Below, piece after piece: positions 13,201-25,200 of a stretch of DNA of 64,000 bases (within the stretch, counting starts at the first letter, position 1; every line of letters begins with the position of its first letter). Source of the DNA: Cheiracanthium punctorium (Eukaryota; Arthropoda; Arachnida; Araneae; Cheiracanthiidae); contig JAWZYV010012524.1 of assembly GCA_038373885.1 (NCBI GenBank), forward strand, positions 62,001-126,000. The letters are read 5' to 3'. Position numbers and translations under genes: made by a program. The notes under the pieces are model-generated. The model was not told the origin of the DNA. It did not search any database and saw nothing but the letters and a program-made list of their open reading frames with translations.

Positions 13201-16200
13201 GTCCCACCGGTGCGTAGCATTAGCGCTTTGAACTGGGAGACGGAAGGTGCCTGGTTCGAAACCAGGTCGCGTGCGTCGGCCTAACCGTTCGGAGTTCTCC
13301 GAGGTTTTTTGCGAAACTTCGAGTGAATGCGGGTTAGGATCCCTTAGAAAGTCTAGGCCTAGATCCCTCGAGCCTTTTTTTTCAATTCTTGAAAAAAGAA
13401 ATCTGTCATTTGCAAGATATTTGAGTTATCTGTATTTTTTTTTTTTTTCAGGTGAACCTTTTATAAAATGAATAAACTACATCCCATTTAAATATGTCAA
13501 ATACAATGTCCTATACAAGATTTCAATATTCTGCAAAAAAAGGCAAACAATCCTTGCTCTTTAATAATATGAAAGTAATGCATTCTCAAAAAAATTTTTA
13601 TGTTAAGAATTTAATTTTTCGCACTGGCATGATTTTTACATTTTAACAATAAATGTTTAATTAAGAGTACCCTAAACGAAAATTGAGCACTTCAATTACT
13701 AGAATTTCTCAATAACTAGCTCTAACTATGCATACAATATTTTATGATATTTTTAAATTATAAAGCATAACGGAAAAAGTAAAACTTTTTTTATTTTGCT
13801 CATTTTATTAAAATAAATAAATAATTATTTAATCTAAACATTATTTACCGTGATAAAAAAAAGACACCATAAATAAATATATATGTACATACATTATTTC
13901 TTTTTTTCAAATTAAAAATCAAATTTTAAGCTTTTACACTCTGTATAAAGCTTATTGTGACGAACACAAATTTATCAAAAATAAAATAACCATCTTTCTT
14001 TCAGAATTCGTAAACAGACAAGCAGCTAAAAAGAACTGTTTTGAAGAAGATCGCGGAGAAAAAATTTCCCTCTTCTCTCTCCCCTCGCAGTCATAAAGTC
14101 ATAAAAGTGTCAAAACTTCCCCCCTCTAAGAAACCCCTTTTATCCTTACGCCCACTCTGCAGGGGGCCGCTTCGCTCACCAGAGGTCGCTCGTTTCCCAT
14201 CTGAGCAGGGATTTTTTGCGAATGTCGCCTTAAGCTTCTACTCTACTGAATTTGCCAGTCCTAACATATCAGTTGGATTGTTAAACACTTTCAGATCAAA
14301 AGTAGTTTCTGTCCAAAAGAAGTTTATATGTATATATCTACTTATCTATGAGTTAATTATTAAATAATGTCCAAGTATTGCCTCTTAATTTTTATTGCTT
14401 GATAATTGCATTTTAATTAACCATGCTTATGAATTGAATAAGGTTTGTTTTTAATTTCTACAGTATCATACTGTTGAAGCATTTCCCAACTTTCAGTGTT
14501 ATTGTCAAAGTAAAATTCATCCTTGTTTTAAAAACTGAAACAAGAGTTTTATTCAAGTTTTTTAAATGGTTAGTGTTTCTTTTCTCTTTGGTCACTGTAT
14601 ATATAATAATTTTTATTTAAAATATTTGCTTTTTTTTCAATAAAATACTTTAATTTTATTTTCAATTAAGGCAAATGAAGAAATTTAGAATTTGTTTGTT
14701 TTAATATTTACTTTTTATATAGAAGAATATGCAGGTTATTTTTCTGTTCTAAGTGATTCCACGTTCACTTACGTTACATTTAGACTGCATTTTTACTGTT
14801 TAACATGCAATGTGCTGATTATGTGACCTTTGCGGTTGAATATTATGAAAAATTTTAGTATAATGGATCAAATCTTTTATATCTAACTGAGGCTTGGGAT
14901 TTTTAAATGTGTATACATATACAGAAAAAAAATTAAATGTCACGGTCATTTATGTTACACACACAAAAAAAGATTTTATTAAACTGAAACTTATTATTTT
15001 ATTTCTGTTCTGTTATTCAGGTTTAAAATTCACAACTTTTAAATATGATGGACAACTACTCAGAGAATTAAAAAACATTTTTATTTATTTAATGAGATTT
15101 CTATAAATTCAGAAAAAATTAGTATTTAGTTACTTACGTTACGTAGTATTGGTTATGGATGTTACTAATCAAAATTAATTTAAAATATGTACTGTAAACT
15201 TTAAGTAACGCCCATGGCAACACTGTAAAATTTACAGTGTTGCCAAACAACTTCAGATAGTATACAAATAAGTCTATATATAAGAAAAATTCTAAATAAA
15301 TTTTGAAAATTTTATTTATTTTGTACCCCATAGCACGGAATGACTTTCTGTATTTAAACTAAAAAATTTAATGCTTTACCTGTAACTGTGAGAGTTGCCA
15401 ATTATAGTTAAATGGAAAATCAGTGTTGATAACTAAACTAATTGTGTAATATATTCTTGTTTGATCCAAAAAAAAAAAATCCTTTTTAATTAGTTCACTT
15501 TAAAACAGAGTATTTCATTTATTAATCTGATTTTGTAATATTATCCAAGTTAATTAAATCATGTCTTTTTAGCTCAGTGATTTGAAAGTGACTCGACATC
15601 TTGCTTCTGAAATAACTGTAAAAGGAGCATCTTTGTATGATTTATTGTTAAAAGAAATGGATTTACGTGTATGTATTTCTAAAATTTTTGTCTATTAGTC
15701 ATTAATTTTGTGCAGTTTTTTGTTTAATTTCAATTTTTCATTATTAGGACAATCGAGCAGTAGTACTGTCCAAGCAGCTAGATATTACTGAAATTGAAAA
15801 GGGCATACGAAGTGCTACTAGAAGTTTAGAGGTTATAAAATTTCTATTGAAATTTCATTCTAGAATTTTGTCCTTTATTTGTTGCTTTACTGATGTATTT
15901 TGTGTGTTATTTTTATGTTTATTATTTTACATGTACGAGCATAAAAGTTCAATAATTTGTGCTTCCTGCTATTTTGTGTTATCTTATTTAATCTTCTAAT
16001 GTAATTAATTACATCAAATATTTTATTTACTCATTACCTCAGAAAATGATGTCAGACAATGAAGTTTCATCAATTATTTTGAACTTTTGTGTGTTGGAGG
16101 CAAGCGTGCTGGCAGGATTTTTTTTCAGGGGGTGCACCCAAGATCAGGGGTCTTTCTATAAGGGGGAAGGGAGTCTCACCCCTTAACACTTGCAAAATTC

Positions 16201-19200
16201 TATTGAACTTGGCAAAATTACATACCTAGTTTGTAAACTTGGTAAAAAAAAATTCAACGAAAACTATAGTTTACTTTCTATTTCCGCTACACTTGGCAAG
16301 ATTATGCAAACCCAGTTGATAAAGTTGACAATATAATTGATTTAAAACAAAAAAAAAAGTTAGTAAAAATGGATATTTCACTTGGCAGTTTATCGACATC
16401 CCCCCCCCCAAAAAAAAAAAAAAAAAAAAAAAAAAACAGTCTTAGCTATGGCTCTGATGGCTCTGCCCAAGATATACATCTATAATAATAAAAATGAATG
16501 TTTGTAAATCTGTCTGTCTGTATGTGTGCGGTCTCCAGACAAACCTACTGCACGCAGAACTCTGAAAATTTGAATATATAAGCCCATGAGTCCGATAATG
16601 TGCAGAGAATCAGAATTTTAAAATTTTAATTACTTTTTTAATTATTAATTAAAAACCGTTTTCAGGATGCCATGCTCGGCGAGTTTCGCCAGCTTGATAC
16701 AGTGAAACAAAATCACATGCATTGGAAAACATGAAATGGCACGGAAATTTAGTCAGTTTTGCGCCAAACTATATCAATAAAAACGAATGTCTGAAAATCT
16801 GCATGCGTGCGATGTCCAGAAAAAACTACTGGACGCAGAACTCTGAAAATTCGAACATATGAGCCCATTCCTTCGCTAATGTACACCTGAGGCTCAGAAT
16901 TTTGAAATTTTAATTACTTTTTAAATTATTAATTAAAAACCGATTTTAGATCGTCATGTTTGGCGAACTTTGGCCTCATGAAAAGATTTATGCTTGAAGT
17001 GAGTGGTAACCGCAAAAGTAAAAAACCGTTTTTTAAGTTGCCATGCTTGGCGAGTTTCGTCCGAATGCTACTATAAAACAAATCGTTTGCATTTGAGAAG
17101 CATGAAATGGCACGAAAATTTCCTCAGGTTTACGCCAAATCTATCTATCTCTATAATAATAAAAATGAATGTTTGTAAATCTGTCTGTGTGCGGTCTCCA
17201 GACAAATCTACTGCACACAGAACTCTGAAAATTTGAATATATAAGCCCATGAATGCCGATAATGTGCACCTGAGAATCAGAATTTTAAAATTTTAATTAC
17301 TTTTTTTAATTATTAATTAAAAACCGTTCTAAAACGGAAATTTTCTTACCCTGTATTACGAATTTTGGGAGCAACCCGCTGTTCTGGGGTTTAAAATTCG
17401 TATTCTGTGCATTAAATAGTTAAATTTTGCTTTTTGTTGCATCAATATGGAATGTTCTGGAAATCTCGGGTTCTATGGGTCGTAGATCTTCGAAAACCTA
17501 ATTTTTGGGGACTTATTTTTGGTGCCAATTCTGGCGATATTTCACCAAAACTCGCCAAGTTTGACGATTTTTCTGTCATTTGGCGCGTTTTTCCTAATGG
17601 GACCTTTTCATGAAAATTTTTATGGTACTTTTTATGGTATTTAATACATTTAATGACCTAACATTTCCTAATTTTAAGAAATTTAAATCGAAAATTGTGG
17701 ATTTTACAAGATAATTTGCTTAATTGGATGAAATATTTAATAACTCCAGCAATTTTAATGCAAATTACACGATATTTCTGGGGGAAATATGTGACGGCCA
17801 CGGCAGTGAGTTGTCTTTAGTGGTGCGTTTGTAAGTACGTACCTGAAACTCTGGAACCATTATCTGCACATTCTGTTATATAATTGCGTCCTAGAGTACT
17901 AATCTGGAGTTGCAGTTCACATGTCAGATTTTGTAAATTGCATAATTTAAGGAGTTCACGGGCAACGCCGTGCGGGACTGCTAGTTCATAATATAGGGTG
18001 TCCCTGAATTCATATGCCAAACTTTGAGAATAAATACAAAATGCATATAAGGAAGCATTTTTTTAATAGCAATATGAGGTTAGAAATAAAAAGTGTAAGT
18101 GGAAATACTGCAAATGCGAATTAAATGAAAAAAGCTCTACTGTAAATGTTCAAATGTGCCATCACCAACATTGACGCAGTATTGGTAACGTCTAGCAAGT
18201 GATTGGTGTACCCTTTCAATCACTTCCAATATTGGCAATAATTCTACATTCTCTACAATAAATTGCGCACTTAATCTTATTCTTAACAATTCATACTTTC
18301 AATTTAATCATTAATTCTACAAACAAAAGAAAGGCGTACCTATGGGGTTGCCGATCTCAGGTGTCATCGCAGATTGGAAAATGCAGCTAGGGGAGAGGGT
18401 CATATTCGATAAACTATCCAACCACATAAACACATGGTTTCGCTATGTCGACGATGTTTTTGCAATAGTTAACAAAAATGAAACCAAAAATATCCTCAGA
18501 GAAATCAATACAATAGACAAAAACATTCAATTCACCATGGAAATAGAAGAAAATGCCACCATAAATTACGTGGATGTTAAAATCACTAGAGATATGAAGA
18601 ATAATATCCAAACTACTGTTTTCAGAAAAGCCACCAATAATAATGAAATAGTACATTTTAATTAAAAAACTCCCTACAAATTCAAACTAGCCGCCATACG
18701 CTCATATGTCAATTGCGCAATTACAGTATGCTCAGACGAAAACCTCCTCAATGAAGAATTACAATTTATTAAAACCCAATGTAAAAATGCAGGTTACCCA
18801 AAATCCATCGTCAAAAACCTTTTCAAAAAGAGAATCAAGAAGCTTGAACAAATTAACAACTATTAAAACCCGAGACCGAAATTTACTAACGCCATTCCTT
18901 ACTGCAGGGGAGCCGCTCTAAAAATAACAAATGAAGCTGCTAGGAAAATTATTAAAATACCAATAAAACCTAATCAAAATATTTTCAAATGCATTCGCAG
19001 CGATAAAGACCTATTGATCCTGATGAAACTGCCGGCATATATAAAATAAACTTTACAGACAATAATTCAAATAAATCGGGCTGCTATATAGGTATGACTA
19101 AAAGGAAAATCAAAGACTGAAAAAAGGAACACCATAATGACATTAAATTCAATAAACCCAGTACCGCCCTCTCAAGAATGCCCCATAGAAATCAACTTTA

Positions 19201-22200
19201 ATAATAGCCAAAAACTCTCCAATTATAAAAATAACTATTATGCCCTAAACATGGAGGCTTTACAGATTATAACCACAGATGGTGCTATAAATGACATGAC
19301 GCATGTGCAGATAGATCCTGGATGGAACGATATACTGAGGAAGAGAGTAAGGCATTTTGAGACCAGAGCTGAGGAAGGTGGTGCCCACCATTGAAAGTGC
19401 AACTGACGGCTTTTAATGTGTTTTTATCTACTTTTAAAGATTTTGTATTTTAAATACCTTTAAAGTTTGACCCTTGAATTCAGGAACACCCTGTATACAT
19501 ACATAAAAGAATAGTCTATTTGGCATTCGAAAGAAGAAGAATCTTGACTGAAAAATGTAGCATCAATATGCGAAATAAGCATCTTGATAATATTTTATCT
19601 CTGTGATAAACACAAAATTGTAAACCATTAATGTAGCCTAATTAACAATAGCTTAAGTATACTAATTATTTTTTTAATTACATTCAGTTTTAGTAACATT
19701 ATTTTATAGTTAAGCAGAAAAATATTCCCAGAAAAAATGACGTGTAAATGTATTTTGTCTAGCATTGACGTATATAGCAGTTTTTGGTTTGTGGGCCCCA
19801 TCATGGCCAGTGTGTAAGACACTGAAAATGGTAGATGGCTGAAGATTGATGGTCAATAGTTCTGGCTTACTGCCCAGCTGTCGATCTAACAGTTTGGAGT
19901 TTTTGGCAGTTTTCTCTAGACACCATGTGAACGCGTGTTAGAACCCCTTAAAAAGTCTTCTGCCCAAGGCAACCCCCTATCCTTTTCAGATATCCCACAT
20001 GCAGGTTTGCCTAAAGTACACAAAACTACACTTGGCTTAGAGGTGATCTGCATATTAAAACAGAGACCAAGTTTCGAAAGTGATACAGTGATGCCTTCAC
20101 TTAATATTTGAAATCACCATGGATGTCACTATTAAATCTTAACATTAGAGAGGTAATTGAAAAGAAAAATGAATGAAATTAAAGAGAAATGTTAAACTTT
20201 CAGACTTAATTCCTAAAGTAATTGCATTTAATCATAATTATTTCAAAATATTTTTTTTCTAATGGTGGGCACTTGCTGTGAGGCATTTAACACTACCACG
20301 GCTGAAAGCATTGGTACTGTTGTATTTGACATCTATAGTAATGCAATGAGAAAATGCTAAAAGAGCTGCTAAAAATTGATATTTTTATAAAATTTCTCTT
20401 TTTTTTTTTTGCAATTTTCAATTTGAAATGAGTTTCATTTGCTTTGGAATCATATATTTATCTCACGTTTTCTTTTCTTCTATATACCTTAAGTAAATTT
20501 AAAAATATTTAAAGAAAAACTAAATACATGTGTTTAAAACACTTATAAAAGTTAAAATAAGTCAGCAAATGTTTCAATAAATTAATCTTTTAAAATGTAT
20601 ACAACCTGAGTAGAAACTTTAAGGAAAATAAAAAATAATTGGGAAAATGAAAAAATCTTAAACTGAAAATTAAAATATTATTTTATTGATAATTATTAAC
20701 CTTAAATATAAGTAAAAAATGCAGCAAAATTTATTTGTAAATATTTTATCATCAGAAAATGTTATAGAACACACAGATCACTATTTAAGCCTGAGTAAAA
20801 ACTTTAAGGACATAATAGAAAATAGCATATAAGACAGGAAAAAAAAAACTTTTAGAAGCTTGTGTAGAAGCCATTCCTTGCAATTACTTCAAATATTCTA
20901 TTTTTCATGGGTGAAACTAATTTTTGTCAAAGTTCAGGGTAGTTTTATACCATTCGTCTTCGATAGTAGATTTCAGTTCTACTGATGATGTAAAATGTCT
21001 CCTATTTGTGTAAACTCTTCTTACTAAGTCACTCTGTAAGTTCTCTATTTGTTTAAGATCTGGAGAGTTAGATGGCCATTTCAAAGTTTCAACATGGGGC
21101 TATAGTCGTACAACACTTGAAATTACGCACAGGGCATTTGTTTTCCTTCTTATGAGTTATTGCTATGAGGTTTTGGAAACCGCATCATGTAGTGTTTTAG
21201 ATAGACTTGAAACTATACATAATCAGGCACTTCGCCTTATCACAGGAGCAGTGTAGTCCACCCCATTAGATGCGTTGTTTCTATTTGCTAACTTTAGAAT
21301 GAAAAAATAAATAAATAAAAAAACATTGTTGACTTGGAACCCATTTTTCGTACTGTTATTCAAATTGATAGGTGCATTATCTTTGATATTTTCAATTTTC
21401 TCCTGCAAAAGATACAGAATTTGGTAAAAGAGACTTGATAGGACACTTTGATATGCTTGTGAATTCATTTTACCTGAAATGAACACAATTCAGGGATGTT
21501 AACTCCAACACTCGATTTGGGAGCACCCCGGGAGCAGAAAAAAATTCATTTGGGAGCACCTCGGGAGCAGAAAAATTCCATTTGGGAGCAGAAAAATTCC
21601 ATTTGGGAGCACCTCGGGAGCACAAAAAAATAGTTTCCGAGAGGAAAACTAAGATTCAAGATCAGAATTAACATGATTTTGGAGCATAAAATTGAAGATT
21701 TAGGAACACAATAAATGCATACAAGAAAAGCAAAGTTTGCGAGCAAACACCATTTGCTAAAAGCAAAACACTATTTGAAAGCACTTTAGGAAAGCTCTGG
21801 AAAAAAAAAAGGGTGTATACAGGCTATGCTATCAGCAACTTGGTAAAAACAATACATATCAGGAGTCAACAACCTTTCTGTGGTTAAGTCATTTTTTTCC
21901 TACTCAAGAACCATGAGTATGATTTGTATGCGGCTTGCGAGCCACAGGTTGCCAATCCCTGTCCCTTTTTTTTTTCGTTTTCAGAATCATTTAGGGAATC
22001 TTCCTCTCGAAAAAGAGAGCTCAAATAAAATGAAAACTAAATTTTAAAACAAAAGCTTCTATCTCATTCTTTGGTTCTATTACAAATCACAAGTAGTACT
22101 AAATGGAGATTTTTGAAAATCTAAATATTATACCTCTTATACAACAACACGTAATTGGCAAGCAGTATAGAAAACAAAATAAATTTGATGGTTAGAATAA

Positions 22201-25200
22201 TTAAATGTGTGTACTTTTAATAGCATATGCTTTTGTATCAGTAATTTAACCTCATCTAATATTTACATATTCATCTATAATACTTGAACACAATATACAA
22301 AGCAAATGTAAACAAAAAATATTTAATGACTGTTGAGAGAAATTAAGAATTATGGTAAGTTAAAAATTAAGATTATGAGAAATTAATAATGAGATTACAA
22401 ATCAAGTATCATAAGTTATCTAGTTTTCTATTTATTCTTTTTTTTATTTTTATTAATTTCTTCTTGAGCTTTTTCATTTTCTTCTAATAGTTTTAATGTT
22501 TTTGCAAGTCTATGCTTCCCTTCCGTTAATAGAATCTGTCCACTTTCTATAACAGCCAGTGGCGGCTCGTGACCTGCTTCAGTGGTGGGGCCCGAAAAAA
22601 ATAGTGCCAGTTCAAATCGGGAAAATACATATACATAGAGCTGTGGCGGATCGTTACCCATTTCAGAGGAGGGGGCTTTTTTTTTTTTTAAGCTCGAAAA
22701 GGTAAAACATATGAATCGCTTTTGTAAACAGTGTGAATACATAAAAACTTTTCGAATAACAAGTTATGAAAGGCATACTGATTTCTCCTTTAAGTTTTCA
22801 TTTAAAGACAGCAGATTTATTTTGCACCAAAAAAACATTTTCCTCCATTTTTCTTTCTCAAAAAGGTACAATATCAATTTAAAAAACAAAACAAAAAAAC
22901 AATGCATGTGTACATGTTGAAAAACGAATTGGTCCATAATGTTTCATCTTCAAATAGCAAATCGTGCCCCTTCATAAACAAAAAACGGTGCATGTTGCGA
23001 TGATTACCGTAATTTATGGAAGAAACGCCGCACCCACGAAAATGAGCTTAGTTAGCTAGAAAATCATCAAAAACGCCGCAGCCGCGATCGTTGGTGTGTG
23101 TGTGTGTGTGCGTGGGGGGGGGGGGTGATCGTGGTCAGAAGTCAATGCCAGATAAAATTCAATGTTTTCTAAAATAATTTCTTAATTAACAAAAAATAAA
23201 TAAATAAAAAATATGTTGCATTACTTATTAGACCTAATTTATTAAAAAAGCTATTAAGTTGATCGGATATATTTCGGTAGAAATTGGATAAACGGTAAAA
23301 AAATCTCCTTTTTTCTCCCCCTTCCCATAGAATGTTTTAAAGTATTTGCCACTATTTTACGAAGCTTACAATTTCTATTTTCAAATAATCAGATATCAAT
23401 GTTTATATTCACAAAGGTGAATTTATAGAAATAAAAAAATAACTTCTAAAAACCTTCTTGCATCCGCACAAAGTTCGGACAGACTACCAGGCGCCATTAA
23501 AATGAAAACAGCAATCGATGTGTGAGAAGAGTCTCCAGTTAAAAGTAAACATTTTTGCGGATGGCCAGCTGTTGATTACGTAATGAGCTTGCTTCAGCAA
23601 ATTGTTGTTTTAAACTGAATGTTGTGTAACAGCTCTTGATGGTATTTATTTATTATTTTTTATATTTATAACAATGGGATTTATTTTAAAAGCACTCAGC
23701 ATTTCTTGAGCATACCAATTAGTTGGCAGTGTTTATTCCATAGAGTGCACAGGGCACAAAGCCGCACGGCGAAAAAAAAAAAATCTTTCAGATTAACTTT
23801 ATTTATTTATTTATTTTTTTTTTTGGGGGGGGGAGGGTTAAACTCTCACCGTGCGCAACATTGACTAATTTTGGCTGAAATTCAGTATTTTAAGAACAAT
23901 AGAGGTTCATTTGAAAAACGGGTGCATTTAATAGAGGGTAGTGCACTTTTGCGGTATTTTACAGAACTTTAACCCTTCAAAATATATATTCAAAACTTCA
24001 TTAAAATTTAATTATAGTTCTAAAATGTAGATGTAAAAGATTTACTTCTATTTTTTTTTCTTTTTACTTAATTGAGGAGACATCGGTTGGATGTATGAAG
24101 CCATCCACTTCAGAGCACGGGACATGGACCCATCTTAGGGTGCTCTGACTTTCTCCAAAACTGGATCAAAGATCAAACCTCTTTTCTATGGGGGTAGGTT
24201 CGCATTCTGATTCGCTACGCTGTGATCTGTGCACGCTAAAGAGTACGTGTCGGTGGTGGCGCCATCTTTTGAGAAAATTATCACGAAATGAATTTTTCGA
24301 TTTTTCGTTGAAGATCGGCTTAAAAAAATTAAAAATATTGTAAATGCCGCACCCGGTAGAAACGCTGCACTTACTATTTTTTAACTTTTAAACTCATAAA
24401 CGCCGCGGCGTTTCTTGCATAAATTACGGTACTTGTTTGCCTATCTGGCCGGCCCTGATTGAGGTGACTAACAAAGCCCGACTGGTCCGATCCGGGGCGG
24501 GTAGAATGGCTTCAGAATGCAGCTTTCGTACGCAGTTTGAATCTTGCTTTACTGCTAACTAGCTTTCCATACACGCTTTAAAAGATAAATGAGCGTGGCA
24601 AAATTTTAATAAAGAGTCAAAATGACGTATTCGGCGCAGACCGGCTAAAAGCGCAGTTCGGCGCACCCTGAAAGAGTCAAAATGACGTATTCGGCGCAGA
24701 CCGGCGCAAAAATCGGCTAAAAGCACAGTTCGACGCAAGAATTTGTGTTTCGGCGCAATCGGCGCAGAATTAACATCCCTGCACAATTGAACCCACACCA
24801 TTGGAAGCAAAGCATCTCCAAGTCATCACAGATCCTCCATCTGATTAGCATTTGGAAAATACTCTTTTTTCTTTTCTAAAATCATGCTAGTAGTACTTCC
24901 ATCCATCTGGTCCATCCAAATTCTTTTTTTTTTTAATAAGAAAAAAATTATTTCTATCCAATTGTTATCCCAGGTCATTACTTGTTGGCTGAAGTTCAAA
25001 TGATCTATTTTGTACTTCTGCAGCAACTGAGGCTTAGCCAATTTTGCTGTATAAATATAACTTTCAGAGCTTCTAATTGTGCCATACTCCATTTTTTGAC
25101 AAACCTTTGAATCTGTCGCCAGAATAAGTTTCCTGGTTGAGTCCTTTCCAGTAGATGCAAGACTGCAAACTCCTTTCATCACACAAAGCTTTAGATCTTC

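Larger units (their letters stand above)
21491..24781. mobile_element. 3.3 kb TIR element (CAGGGATGTTAA ends) inside Tc3
   Basis: Starts CAGGGATGTTAACTCC and ends GAATTAACATCCCTG, flanked by CACAATT on both sides (7 bp). Subterminal short repeats occur at both ends, and a second TA-flanked element (23007-24429) is nested inside. No transposase is readable. hAT-like by its CAGGGATG ends, as inference. Confidence 0.7.

Noticed and set aside
14041..14367. A 108-codon plus-strand frame in the GC-rich island
   Set aside because: No start at a conserved site and no family match; its composition follows the repeat-like island.
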